From: Salinibacterium sp. dk2585
Lineage (GTDB): Bacteria; Actinomycetota; Actinomycetes; Actinomycetales; Microbacteriaceae
Length of the DNA stretch: 64,000 nt
Assembly: GCF_008001035.1 (NCBI RefSeq)
Contig: NZ_CP042856.1
Location: forward strand, 372,001 to 436,000
Reading direction: 5' to 3'
The stretch's first letter is position 1, and every line of letters begins with the position of its first letter. The notes under the pieces are model-generated. The model was not told the origin of the DNA, did not search any database, and saw only the letters and a program-made list of their open reading frames with translations. Positions 50,380 to 59,209 of this stretch are shown here, in pieces. Made by a program: the position numbers and the translations under genes.

Positions 50380-53300
50380 ATGCACACACGTTCTCGATCT
50401 TCCGGGCGACTGAGGTCGCCGTTACTCACGAAGGGCGCCGCCGCAACGGGCGTGGCGGCCCTTCTGCTGCTGGGGGCAGTGCCACCGGGATACGCGCTCG
50501 CGACCGACACGACAGAGGCGGAGGGTCGCGTGCTGAGCGGGGGAGGGGCGGTCAACCTCAACGGCGTCGCGTCGTTGGCCCCGGCGTATACGGCGAGCCC
50601 GAGCCAGCCCGGCGCGGAGACGGCGCCGCTTGACCTCACGGTGCTCGACGCCGTGGGCATCGAGATCGGCGGTGTCTCGCTGCTCGGCACCGATGGTGTG
50701 GTGGGTGTCGGCGCCCTGCAGCAGTACGCGTCGACGACGCCGACGGTCGCAAGCGCGGCCTCGGGTGCGGTGCTGAGCGACGGCACCATCGACGTCGGCG
50801 GCAGCGGTGTGCAGGACAACGCCTTCGTGGATCTCGGCGCCCTGCTCGGGGGCGTCCCCGCGGCCGACGGCCTGATCGACGACCTCAGGGTCGAACTGGG
50901 AGCGGTCTCTGGTACGGCCACCAATTCGGGTGGCGTACTGACAAGCGACTACCAGATCGCGGGTGGCGACCTGGTGCTCACGAGTCCGGCGCTCGGCGCA
51001 CTGGTGGGCGAACTCGAGGGCGACCTTGCCGAGGTGTCGACCCTGGTCGACGCGATCGCTGCGGAGGGCGGCGCCCTCGACACGGCGCTCGACGGGCTCG
51101 ACCTCGGCGGCGGCCTGGATGCCATCCTCGAGCTTGCGCTCGGCGGCCTCGTCGACATCGACGGCCTCGCCCTGAATGCAACACTCGACACCGACCTCTC
51201 GGCGGCGGTCTCGAGCCTTCCCCCGCTGGTCTCGGCTGACGGCGCAGCCACGATCAACGTCGCGGCGGGCACGATCACGCTCGACCTGGCAACCTTGCTC
51301 GGTGCGCCAGGCGGCACGCTGAACGACCTCGCGCCCAACACCGAGCTCATCGACTCCGCCGTCCTGGCCGGGCTCGTCGCTCCTGGCGGCGCCATCACCT
51401 CGGCGCTGAGCCAGCTACCCGCGGCCCTCGTGACCACGACGCAGGAAACGCTCAACGCCCAGGTGCTCGACATCGCGATCACGGGCACGGTCGCCGCGTT
51501 CGGTGAGGATGTCGTCGCCCTCGATGTGACGCTCGCGGGCACGGTCGGGGACTTCCTCGGCGTGGCAGGCTCTGAGGCGCCGGATGTCCTCGATGAGTCG
51601 ACGGCGCTTGGCGACCTTGTGCCGATCGGCGACGTGACGGGTCCCGTGCTCGGATACCTGACGGGCACCTTCCTTCCCGCGATCGTCGGCCCCCTGGGCG
51701 CGGCCATCACGGGCGTCGGCATCGGAGATGGTCTCTTCGAGCCTGCCGTCGCGACCGCGGTGACGGCGCTCGGCCCTGTCGTCGGCCTCGTGAGCCAGCT
51801 GGTCTCGATCACGGCCAACGTGCAGGAGACGCCGGGTGAGTTCACGGCGGAGGGCGCGTTCGTCACGCCCGACACCTTCACGCAGCGTGCCGCGACGGTG
51901 TCGGTGCTGCCGATCCTCGGCACGCTTGCGGAGGTCAATCTGGCCTCGGCGACGGTCCGCGCTCCCGTGCTTCCGACCATCACCGCCATCGCACCAGATG
52001 AGGGTCCCGAGACGGGTGGCACGGTCGTGACGATGACCGGCACGGACTTCGCGGATGCCACGGGCGTGACCTTCGACGGAATCCCCGGCACCGGCTTCGC
52101 CGTCGTCAACCCCACGACGATCACGGTGACGACTCCCGCCCACGCGCCGGGCCCGGTAGATGTCGTGGTGACGGAACCACTCGGTGGGTCACTCCCCGCG
52201 ACGTTCACGTACCTGAACGTCCCCGGCATCACCGACATCGATCCGCGCTTCGGTCCTGAGGCAGGGGGCACGCCCGTCACGCTGACGGGTGAGGGCTTCA
52301 CGGGCGCCACCGACGTGACCTTCGACGGTGTTCCGGCGATCGACGTGACGGTCGTCGATGACGGGACGATCACGGCGACCACGCCCGCGGGTGCCGGCAC
52401 GGTCGACGTTGTGGTCGAGCATCCGGTCGCTGGTTCGGCCCCGCTCGACTTCACCTACGTCGCTCCGGGGGCTCCCGCGGTCACGGGCATCACGCCCGAC
52501 CGCGGCCCTGAGACGGGTGGCACCCCGGTGACAATCTCGGGCACTGACCTGGCGGAGGTCACGGCGGTGACCTTCAACGGCGTTCCCGCAACGGATGTGG
52601 ATGTCGTGAGCGACACGGAGGTGACGGCGGTCTCGCCCGCTGGCACGCCGGGCGACGCGGGTGTCGTGCTGACGAATGACGTGGGTGCATCTGGCCCGCT
52701 CGACTTCGAGTACTTCGCAGTGACCTCGGTCGACACGGTCACGCCCGGCACTGGTCCCGAGGACGGCGGCAACGTCGTCACGATCATCGGTGACTGCTTC
52801 ACAGGTGCGACGGATGTCACCTTCGCTGGCGTCTCCTCGCCCGACTTCGAGGTCGTGAGTGATACGACGATCACGGCCGAGGTGCCTGCGGGTGCCCCCG
52901 GCGTCGTGGATGTCGTCGTGGTGGGCACCGGCGACTGCGGCCCGGGCACGCTGCCTGACGCCTACGAGTACCTGGACGAGCCCGTGATCACGGCGATCGC
53001 CCCCGAGGAGGGTCCCGAGACGGGCGGCACCGAGGTGACCCTGACGGGCACCGACTTCACGGCTGCCACCTCCGTCGCCTTCGATGGTGTGCCCGCGACC
53101 GCATTCGTCGTCGTGGACGACGAGACGATTACGGCGACCTCGCCCGCGGGGGCTCCCGGCGTCGCGGACGTCGTCGTGACGGGTCCCGGAGGCAGCTCCG
53201 ACCCCGTCGACTTCACGTACGTCAACGTGCCGTCGATCACCTCGGTGACCCCCGACTCAGGTCCTGTGGACGGCGGCACCGAGGTCACGATCATCGGTGA

Positions 53301-54378
53301 GGGCTTCACGGATGCCACGGACGTCACCTTCGATGGCGTTCCGGGCACCGACTTTGAGGTCGTCGACGACTCGACCGTGACGGTGACCACGCCCGAGGGC
53401 GAGGGTGTCGTGGAGGTCGTGGTCGAGCATCCGGTCGCCGACTCGGCACCCGCCGAGTTCGTGTACCTGGCCCCTGGCGCCGCGACGGTCACGTCGATCG
53501 CGCCTGATCGCGGCCCCGAGACGGGCGGCACGACGGTCACGATCACGGGTGCCGGCTTCGAGGCCGGTGATGGGGTGACGGGAGTGACGTTCGCTGGAAT
53601 GCCCGCGACCGACGTCACGATCGTCAGTGACACGGAGCTCACGGCGGTGTCGCCCGCGAACGCGGCCGGCGTCGCGACGGTCGTCGTGCTCAACGAGGCG
53701 GGCCCGAGCGCGCCGCTCGGCTTCACGTACTTCGCGGTGATGTCGATCAATGCTGTCGACCCTGGCGTCGGCCCTGAGGATGGCGGCAACACCGTCACGA
53801 TCGTGGGCGCCTGCTTCACGGGTGCGACCGCTGTGACATTCGGCGGGGTGCCGGCGGCCGAGTTCACGGTCGTCAGCGACACGGTCATCACGGCCGTCGT
53901 TCCGGCCGGCACGAGTGGCACGGTCGACGTCGTGGTCGTCGGCGCCGGTGACTGCGGCGCCGCCACCGTCGAGGAGAGCTACGAGTACACGGATGACGCG
54001 ATCATCTGGAGTCTCAGCCCGACCGAGGGTCCCGAGTCTGGCGGCACCGTGGTCACGATCGATGGTGCAAACCTGGGCGGTGCCACGGGTGTGACCATCG
54101 GCGGGGTACCCGCCGAGGAGTTCACGGTCGTGACCGACGGGCGCATCCTCGCGACGACTCCGGCGGGTGCTCCCGGCGTGGTCGACGTCGTGGTGCTCGC
54201 GCCGTCCGGTGACTCGGCTGCTGCGGCCTTCACCTACCTCGCAGTGGCGGGCACGGGTGCCGGCGGGGGTCTCCCGATCACGGGTGCCGAGGCGGGCTCC
54301 CTGGGCCTGCTCGGAGCGGGCCTGCTCGCACTGGGAGCCGCGGTGGTGGGCCTGAGCCGCCGCCCGGGCACCGAGTAA
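50380..54378 (+). CDS. Large LPXTG surface protein: choice-of-anchor-G-like head, nine IPT/TIG repeats
   Basis: A 1332-aa wall-anchored protein. Signal peptide (GVAALLLLGAVPPGYALA), then a head of about 490 residues (VLSGGGAVNLNGVASL, ALQQYASTTPTVASAASGAVLSDGTI, QRAATVSVLPILGTLAEVNLASATVRAP) like the choice-of-anchor G region of actinobacterial surface proteins. Nine IPT/TIG domains of about 80-85 residues follow, each starting like ITAIAPDEGPETGGTVVT. Repeats 1-4 and 5-8 correspond one to one; repeats 4 and 8 alone carry a Cys pair (GDCFTG/GDCG, GACFTG/GDCG). The end is LPITG, a hydrophobic helix and SRRPGTE. AGGAG precedes the ATG. No sortase is visible in the window. Confidence 0.93.
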   Translation: MHTRSRSSGRLRSPLLTKGAAATGVAALLLLGAVPPGYALATDTTEAEGRVLSGGGAVNLNGVASLAPAYTASPSQPGAETAPLDLTVLDAVGIEIGGVSLLGTDGVVGVGALQQYASTTPTVASAASGAVLSDGTIDVGGSGVQDNAFVDLGALLGGVPAADGLIDDLRVELGAVSGTATNSGGVLTSDYQIAGGDLVLTSPALGALVGELEGDLAEVSTLVDAIAAEGGALDTALDGLDLGGGLDAILELALGGLVDIDGLALNATLDTDLSAAVSSLPPLVSADGAATINVAAGTITLDLATLLGAPGGTLNDLAPNTELIDSAVLAGLVAPGGAITSALSQLPAALVTTTQETLNAQVLDIAITGTVAAFGEDVVALDVTLAGTVGDFLGVAGSEAPDVLDESTALGDLVPIGDVTGPVLGYLTGTFLPAIVGPLGAAITGVGIGDGLFEPAVATAVTALGPVVGLVSQLVSITANVQETPGEFTAEGAFVTPDTFTQRAATVSVLPILGTLAEVNLASATVRAPVLPTITAIAPDEGPETGGTVVTMTGTDFADATGVTFDGIPGTGFAVVNPTTITVTTPAHAPGPVDVVVTEPLGGSLPATFTYLNVPGITDIDPRFGPEAGGTPVTLTGEGFTGATDVTFDGVPAIDVTVVDDGTITATTPAGAGTVDVVVEHPVAGSAPLDFTYVAPGAPAVTGITPDRGPETGGTPVTISGTDLAEVTAVTFNGVPATDVDVVSDTEVTAVSPAGTPGDAGVVLTNDVGASGPLDFEYFAVTSVDTVTPGTGPEDGGNVVTIIGDCFTGATDVTFAGVSSPDFEVVSDTTITAEVPAGAPGVVDVVVVGTGDCGPGTLPDAYEYLDEPVITAIAPEEGPETGGTEVTLTGTDFTAATSVAFDGVPATAFVVVDDETITATSPAGAPGVADVVVTGPGGSSDPVDFTYVNVPSITSVTPDSGPVDGGTEVTIIGEGFTDATDVTFDGVPGTDFEVVDDSTVTVTTPEGEGVVEVVVEHPVADSAPAEFVYLAPGAATVTSIAPDRGPETGGTTVTITGAGFEAGDGVTGVTFAGMPATDVTIVSDTELTAVSPANAAGVATVVVLNEAGPSAPLGFTYFAVMSINAVDPGVGPEDGGNTVTIVGACFTGATAVTFGGVPAAEFTVVSDTVITAVVPAGTSGTVDVVVVGAGDCGAATVEESYEYTDDAIIWSLSPTEGPESGGTVVTIDGANLGGATGVTIGGVPAEEFTVVTDGRILATTPAGAPGVVDVVVLAPSGDSAAAAFTYLAVAGTGAGGGLPITGAEAGSLGLLGAGLLALGAAVVGLSRRPGTE

Positions 54379-54393
54379 GGAAATGACGGAAGC

Positions 54394-54421
54394 GACCCCC
54401 GGGGCCTCGGCCCCGGGGGTC
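54394..54421 (+). terminator. Strong stem-loop after the IPT-repeat gene
   Basis: Perfect 13-bp stem GACCCCCGGGGCC / GGCCCCGGGGGTC with a 2-nt loop, 15 bp after the stop. Confidence 0.85.
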
Positions 54422-54539
54422 ACTTGTCTGCCTACCGCGCTTCCCAAGCCCGCGCAGCTCAGTCCGTAACCTTTTGCCGCTGCACAGCATGCAAAGTTAT
54501 GGTGATTACCTACCCACCCCCTCGACGGAAGCAGCTCAC

Positions 54540-55475
54540 ATGGCACGCATCTACGACAACGTCACCGACCTCATCGGCAACACCCCTCTCGTGCGCCTCA
54601 ACCGGGTGACGGATGGTGCGGAGGCGACCGTGCTCGCCAAGCTCGAGTTCTACAACCCCGCCAACAGCGTCAAGGACCGCATCGGTGCTGCGATCATCGA
54701 TGCCGCCGAGGCATCCGGAGCCCTCAAGCCCGGTGGGACGATCGTCGAGGGGACCAGCGGCAACACTGGCATCGCTCTCGCCATGGTGGGTGCGGCACGT
54801 GGTTACAAGGTCATCATCACGATGCCGGAGACGATGTCGAAGGAGCGCCGCGGCGTCATCCGCGCCTTCGGTGCAGAGATCATCCTCACCCCCGGTTCGG
54901 AAGGGATGAAGGGCGCGGTCGCGAAGGCGCAGGAGATCGTCGCCAACACCCCGAACTCGGTGTGGGCCGACCAGTTCGGCAACCAGGCCAACGCGCAGAT
55001 CCACCGCAAGACGACCGGTGAGGAGATCTGGGCCGACACCGAGGGTGGCATCGACATCCTCGTCTCGGGCATCGGCACGGGCGGCACCATCACGGGTGCC
55101 GGTGGCCTGCTCAAAGAGCGCAAGCCAGAGCTGAAGGTCGTCGCCGTCGAGCCCGTCGACTCGCCGTTGCTCACGGAGGGCAAGGCTGGCCCCCACAAGA
55201 TCCAGGGCCTCGGCGCCAACTTCGTGCCCGACGTGCTCAACCGTGAGATCTACGACGAGGTCATCGACGTGACCCTCGACGAGTCACTCGACTTCGCCCG
55301 CCGCCTCGCCGCAGAGGAGGGCATCTTCGTCGGCATCTCCTCCGGTGCCGCCGTGAGCGCCGCCGTGCAGGTCGCGAAGCGCCCCGAGAACGCGGGCAAG
55401 ACGATCGTCGTCGTGGTTCCCGACTTTGGAGAGCGCTACCTCTCGACGGTGCTCTTCGAGCACCTGCAGGACTAA
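54540..55475 (+). CDS. cysK: Cysteine synthase CysK
   Basis: A 311-aa O-acetylserine sulfhydrylase. The PLP lysine is in [38 protein letters not shown] binds substrate, and [13 protein letters not shown] binds the PLP phosphate. It uses O-acetylserine and sulfide to make cysteine. The ATG at 54540 follows GGAAG and matches the family start ([17 protein letters not shown]). An imperfect TAAC-TTTTGC/GCAAA-GTTA inverted repeat at about 54468-54500 may be regulatory. Followed by cysE, which supplies its substrate. Confidence 0.97.
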   Translation: MARIYDNVTDLIGNTPLVRLNRVTDGAEATVLAKLEFYNPANSVKDRIGAAIIDAAEASGALKPGGTIVEGTSGNTGIALAMVGAARGYKVIITMPETMSKERRGVIRAFGAEIILTPGSEGMKGAVAKAQEIVANTPNSVWADQFGNQANAQIHRKTTGEEIWADTEGGIDILVSGIGTGGTITGAGGLLKERKPELKVVAVEPVDSPLLTEGKAGPHKIQGLGANFVPDVLNREIYDEVIDVTLDESLDFARRLAAEEGIFVGISSGAAVSAAVQVAKRPENAGKTIVVVVPDFGERYLSTVLFEHLQD

Positions 55476-55500
55476 GTGCCGACACCAGGCGTCACACGCG

Positions 55501-55532
55501 AGGCCGGGTCCCGGATGCTGCGGGCCCGGCCT
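55501..55532 (+). terminator. Stem-loop after cysK
   Basis: AGGCCGGGTCCCG / CGGGCCCGGCCT stem with one bulge, then a short T stretch, 26 bp after the cysK stop. It should reduce, but perhaps not abolish, read-through to cysE. Confidence 0.7.
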
Positions 55533-55636
55533 TTCGCGCGGGCGCAGGGTGAGGCATCCGCCCCCGCGCTCGCCCCTCGGCGTCGTGCCTGCGCTCACGC
55601 CGCGCTCGCTTTTCGGCGGGATGCTCGCCCCGTTTC

Positions 55637-55663
55637 GCGCTCAGGCTCCCGGAACCTGAGCGC
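55637..55663. repeat. Hairpin GCGCTCAGG...CCTGAGCGC between cysK and cysE
   Basis: Perfect 9-bp stem with a 9-nt loop, about 40 bp before the cysE start. It could shape read-through or be a relic of the hairpin repeats seen elsewhere. Confidence 0.5.
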
Positions 55664-55702
55664 CGTGCCCGGGTCCAGCGTCGCGCTTGTGAGGGATGCC
55701 GC

Positions 55703-56278
55703 GTGAGCGTCTTCTCCCGCATCCGGGAGGACCTCGCGACCGCGCGCCTGCGCGACCCCGCCGCCCGCAGCAACGCGGAGGTGTTCTGGCTGTACTCGGG
55801 TGTGCACGCGATCTGGTGGTACCGCGTCGCCAATCGCCTGTGGCGCTGGCGTCGCTATTTCCTGGGCCGCGCCGTGTCGCAGTTCGCGCGCTTCATTACG
55901 GGCGTCGAGATCCACCCGGGGGCGACGATCGGCCGCCGCTTCTTCATCGACCACGGCATGGGTGTCGTGATCGGCGAGACAGCCGAGATCGGCGACGACG
56001 TCATGCTCTATCACGGGGTCACCCTGGGCGGGCGGTCCTCAAGGCGGGCGAAGCGGCATCCGACCCTCGGCAACAACGTCACGGTGGGGGCGGGCGCCGC
56101 CGTGCTCGGACCCATCACCCTGGGCGATGGCTGCGTCGTCGGCGCGCACTCCGTCGTGTTGACGGATGCCCCGCCCCGCACCGTGCTGGTCGGCAGCCCC
56201 GCCGTGCCCAAGGTGCCCAAGCCCGTGCACGAGTTCGACGCCCAGTTCTTCGACGACAGCGGCAGTTACTCGATCTAG
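55703..56278 (+). CDS. cysE: Serine O-acetyltransferase CysE
   Basis: A 191-aa left-handed beta-helix (hexapeptide) acetyltransferase. [54 protein letters not shown] contains the catalytic His-Asp region, followed by [37 protein letters not shown]. It makes O-acetylserine for CysK. It is the short form without the long N-terminal helical region of enterobacterial CysE. GTG start with GAGGG upstream. Confidence 0.95.
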   Translation: MSVFSRIREDLATARLRDPAARSNAEVFWLYSGVHAIWWYRVANRLWRWRRYFLGRAVSQFARFITGVEIHPGATIGRRFFIDHGMGVVIGETAEIGDDVMLYHGVTLGGRSSRRAKRHPTLGNNVTVGAGAAVLGPITLGDGCVVGAHSVVLTDAPPRTVLVGSPAVPKVPKPVHEFDAQFFDDSGSYSI

Positions 56279-56347
56279 CTTTCCCAACTCAGGAGATCCC
56301 TTTCCCAACTCAGGAGATCCCTTTCCCAACTCAGGAGCTCCTGAATT
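56279..56347. repeat. Triplicated CTTTCCCAACTCAGGAG repeat ending in a hairpin
   Basis: Two full 21-nt units (56279-56299, 56300-56320) and a third 17-nt unit (56321-56337) start one base after the cysE stop. The third unit runs into AACTCAGGAG-CTCCTGAATT, a near-perfect palindrome (56328-56347) that can serve as the cysE terminator. The same unit occurs at 3029. Confidence 0.85.
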
Positions 56348-56378
56348 GTGAAGGCGGCCCATTCACTACGATCAGGGG

Positions 56379-56801
56379 ATGTCTCGGAGCTCCACCATCA
56401 CCGTGCCCATCCGCTGGTCTGACCTCGACCTCAACGGCCACGTCAACCACGCCCGCATCGCGACCCTCCTGGAGGAGTCCCGCCTGGCGTGGCGCCGCAG
56501 CGCGGTCGCGAACGACGGAATCGACACCTTCGAGCGGGGGCAGATCGTGGCATCCCTCACCATCGACTATCGCCGCCAGGTGGAGTGCGGTCCCGATTTC
56601 GACGTCACCATCACGATTGGGCGCATCGGCACCAAGTCGTACGAGATGCTCTTCACCGCGACGCAGAATGATCGTGTGGTCGTCGAGTCGCGCGCGACGA
56701 TGGTGGTGATGGATGCTGCGGGCGTGAGCCGCCCCCTCACCGAGGCCGAGCGCAACTACCTGGCCCTCTGGCAGGCAGAGCCAGCGCACCCCGCAAGCTG
56801 A
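56379..56801 (+). CDS. Acyl-CoA thioesterase (4HBT hot-dog family)
   Basis: A 140-aa hot-dog thioesterase: ITVPIRWSDLDLNGHVNHARIATLLEESRLAWRR is the 4-hydroxybenzoyl-CoA-thioesterase motif with the catalytic Asp and the N-H-V-N turn. IVASLTIDYRRQVECGPDFDVTITIGRIGTKSYEM supplies the second strand set. Acyl group unknown. TACGAT ends 6 bases before the ATG, so the message is probably leaderless. Confidence 0.9.
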   Translation: MSRSSTITVPIRWSDLDLNGHVNHARIATLLEESRLAWRRSAVANDGIDTFERGQIVASLTIDYRRQVECGPDFDVTITIGRIGTKSYEMLFTATQNDRVVVESRATMVVMDAAGVSRPLTEAERNYLALWQAEPAHPAS

Positions 56802-56834
56802 GGCTACGCGGATGCCCAGGCCCCAGTGACTGCC

Positions 56835-56896
56835 GCGCGCACATTTGTGCGGCACGCGCCTGTTCAGACATGCGCGCCGCGCACAAAGGTGCGCGC
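56835..56896. repeat. 62-nt hairpin repeat, GCGCGCAC family, copy A
   Basis: Arms GCGCGCACATTTGTGCG (56835-56851) and CGCACAAAGGTGCGCGC (56880-56896), one mismatch in 17, loop 28 nt. It ends 49 bp beyond the stop of the second DUF559 gene. Confidence 0.92.
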
Positions 56897-56945
56897 CCCG
56901 CAAAAACCGTTGAGCCCCGCACCCAGAACACCGCCCGCGGCCCTG

Positions 56946-57908
56946 TCACCCCGGTAGCAGGCCGTGCTTGCGCATCTTGGCGGCGAAGCGGTGCCGGGAG
57001 ATCGCGGTGTTCCAGTCCCACCGCATGAATCCGCTCGTCACGGCACGCATCCGGTCCTCGCGTTGCTTCTCTTCCCACAGAACTTGCTCGGCGCTCTTGC
57101 CCGAGGGCGACGCCTCCCGGCCGGCGTACTTCGTTCTCCCGTCGCTTTCGCCGATGAGGTCGAGGTGCTGCCAATAGAAGTCGGCATCGCCGATGTGTCC
57201 GTCTTCGTCGGAGAAGGCCACTTGGAGTTCTGGCTTGGGGACACCAAGCAGATGTATCTGCACTCGGCTGACTGATTCGAGCGCCGAGCCGCTGAGCCCG
57301 TCGCCGAACTCGATTGCCCTGAATGCCTTTGCTGACCCGGGGTACGGCAGCATCCTGTTGAGGAGGACCCGAAGCTCGTCTTTGGTGGTGTGTGCGCGGC
57401 CGAGGTTCCAGCGGGTCTCGCCGCTGCGTGGCATCCGGAGACCACTGTCGATCATGGCGACGGCGCGCATGAAGGTTGACGTGCAGGCGACATCCACGAT
57501 TGTGCGCGCGAGCGACGTCACTCTGACCCCGTCGATCACGACAGCATGCGGGTCGTCTCCGAGGCAGTGACGGTGGATGTCCCCGTGTGAGCGCCCGCCG
57601 GTGTCGCGTGGCGCCAGCACGTGCACTCTGGGCGGCCACTCGCCGACGCACGGCAGGCCCCACATGTTCGCGGCCGAGTCGTGCGAGAACACGAGTGGGC
57701 GCCGAGCGGATGCCGCAGCCGCGAGTGTTCGCTGTCGGTACAGCTCATCGTCGCTCGCCCCTTCGCGGTCTTCCCGTGCGACGTAGGCGCCGGGTCGCAC
57801 GCGCACATACGCACCCGATCGGATTCCGCTGCGCAGCAGGTTCGCGGAGCCGGTCGCGAGCGCGTTGCGGTTGAGCATGATGCTCGGGATGCTTCGGCCT
57901 GAGTCCAT
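56946..57908 (-). CDS. AbiEi/DUF559-type nuclease-like protein, locus 2
   Basis: A 320-aa protein. The N-terminal part resembles AbiEi-type stand-alone proteins (MLNRNALATGSANLLRSGIRSGAYVRVRPGAYVARE, PLVFSHDSAANMWGLP, RVTSLARTIVDVACTSTFMRAVAMIDSGLR). The C-terminal part is DUF559/Vsr-like, with IGDADFYWQHLDLIGESDGRTKYAG giving a D...E-x-D-G-x-x-K nuclease pattern and WEEKQREDRMRAVTSGFMRWDWNT after it. Start at the ATG 57908, without a clear ribosome site. Bracketed by 62-nt hairpins 49 bp after the stop and 91 bp before the start. The ORF stays open upstream to 58007, through the copy B region. Similar in layout to the gene at 31291 but well diverged. Confidence 0.8.
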   Translation of the reverse strand: MDSGRSIPSIMLNRNALATGSANLLRSGIRSGAYVRVRPGAYVAREDREGASDDELYRQRTLAAAASARRPLVFSHDSAANMWGLPCVGEWPPRVHVLAPRDTGGRSHGDIHRHCLGDDPHAVVIDGVRVTSLARTIVDVACTSTFMRAVAMIDSGLRMPRSGETRWNLGRAHTTKDELRVLLNRMLPYPGSAKAFRAIEFGDGLSGSALESVSRVQIHLLGVPKPELQVAFSDEDGHIGDADFYWQHLDLIGESDGRTKYAGREASPSGKSAEQVLWEEKQREDRMRAVTSGFMRWDWNTAISRHRFAAKMRKHGLLPG

Positions 57909-57999
57909 GAGGTGAGTGTTGCGTTCGGGTCGCGCGCGGGGGTGGGGGAAGCGGTCGTCCTGTGGAGCCTGGCCGCGTCGGCGGCGCTGTGGAGTAGGC

Positions 58000-58061
58000 G
58001 CGCGCACTTCTGTGCGCCGCGCGCACGCCTAAACTTCAGCGTCGCGCACAGAAATGCGCGC
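58000..58061. repeat. 62-nt hairpin repeat, GCGCGCAC family, copy B
   Basis: Arms GCGCGCACTTCTGTGCG (58000-58016) and CGCACAGAAATGCGCGC (58045-58061), one mismatch in 17, loop 28 nt; pairing extends one base on each side. The loop resembles the reverse complement of the copy A loop (18 of 28), so the two copies are inverted around the gene. Confidence 0.92.
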
Positions 58062-58141
58062 GGCGGGGCCTCGGGCCGACTCGCGGCGCGGTGGGGTGCC
58101 CGACTGGACTCCGCAACATCGGCCCCCCGTAGGATCGACCC

Positions 58142-59062
58142 GTGACCTACGACTACCACCGCCTCCCCAAGTCCTGGCCGCGCTCGAGCTGGTGGAAGCC
58201 GCTCGTCACGGGGCTCATTGCCCTCGCCATCTACATCATCTTCACGGTGGTCATCGCGGTGCCTGTGGTGATCTACGCGTTCTTCGCGGCGGAGCCGGGC
58301 AGCGCATTCGAGCGCCTCATCAATGAGGGCACGATCGACATGTCTGACCCCTGGATGCTGGCGTTCGCTCTCGCATCCGTGGCCCTCATGCTGCCCGCGA
58401 TCATTCTCGCGACGCTCATCATGGGCCCACGCCCCGTCGGCCTGCTCTCGTCGGTCGTCGGGCGTCTGCGCTGGGGGTGGATGCTTCGGCTCGCCCTTCC
58501 GGCGCTCGCGGTGTTCCTCGTCGTCTTCGCCGTTTACGTCTTCGTGCTGCCGCTCGTCTTCGGTGAACCGGTGGCAATGCCGGAGTGGGGTGCCGACTCG
58601 GCGCTGCTGATCGCGTTCACACTGCTGCTCGTGCCGGTGCAGGCGACGGCGGAGGAGTACGTGTTCCGCGGTTACCTCATGCAGACGATCGGCACGTGGC
58701 TGAAGCATCCGGCATGGGCGATCCTGCTGCCCGTGCCGCTCTTCGTTGCGGGTCACATCTATGACGTGTGGGGTTCGCTCGACGTCGCCGTCTTCGCCGT
58801 CTTCGCGGGCTGGATTACGTGGCGCACGGGCGGCCTTGAGGCGGCAATCGTGGCGCACGTGATCAACAACGGGCTCATCTTCATCCTGGGGGCGGTCGGC
58901 CTCATGGACACCTCGTCGACGGAGGGCAGCCCCATCGGTGTCGCCGTGACGGCCGTGACGCTGGGCGTGTATGGCTGGTGGGTCGTGCGGCTGCACGAGC
59001 GTCGCGGTGAGGCGCGCACGCGTGACGTTGCTCCAGAGCCCCTTGTCGATGCGCAACCGTAA
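58142..59062 (+). CDS. CPBP-family intramembrane metalloprotease (Rce1/Abi type)
   Basis: A 306-aa membrane protein with about eight helices. The active-site motifs are QATAEEYVFRGYLMQTIG (EExxxR), PLFVAGHIYDVW (FxxxH) and AIVAHVINNGLIFI (HxxxN/D). Such proteins cleave or process membrane proteins or peptides; some protect against bacteriocins. GTG start with TAGGAT ending 6 bases before it, so probably leaderless. It begins 80 bp after hairpin copy B and points away from the DUF559 gene. Confidence 0.92.
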   Translation: MTYDYHRLPKSWPRSSWWKPLVTGLIALAIYIIFTVVIAVPVVIYAFFAAEPGSAFERLINEGTIDMSDPWMLAFALASVALMLPAIILATLIMGPRPVGLLSSVVGRLRWGWMLRLALPALAVFLVVFAVYVFVLPLVFGEPVAMPEWGADSALLIAFTLLLVPVQATAEEYVFRGYLMQTIGTWLKHPAWAILLPVPLFVAGHIYDVWGSLDVAVFAVFAGWITWRTGGLEAAIVAHVINNGLIFILGAVGLMDTSSTEGSPIGVAVTAVTLGVYGWWVVRLHERRGEARTRDVAPEPLVDAQP

Positions 59063-59112
59063 ACACCCTGTGAGTTTGTAGAGCTCCCACAGCGGGGCAC
59101 GGGATGCCGCCG

Positions 59113-59131
59113 CCCGCCTTTGGAGGGCGGG
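59113..59131 (+). terminator. Stem-loop after the CPBP gene
   Basis: CCCGCC-TTTGGAG-GGCGGG, a short GC stem about 50 bp after the stop. Confidence 0.55.
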
Positions 59132-59141
59132 AACCGCAGAA

Positions 59142-59170
59142 TTCACCTCCCCCGTGGTCGTGCATAGCGT
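59142..59170 (+). promoter_or_regulatory. Promoter of the acyl-CoA dehydrogenase gene
   Basis: TTCACC (59142-59147) and TAGCGT (59165-59170), spacer 17 bp; the predicted leader is about 33 nt and carries CAGGAGG before the ATG. Confidence 0.65.
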
Positions 59171-59209
59171 GGAGAAACGCACGCCCCACGGTTCCAGGAG
59201 GTCCACGTC

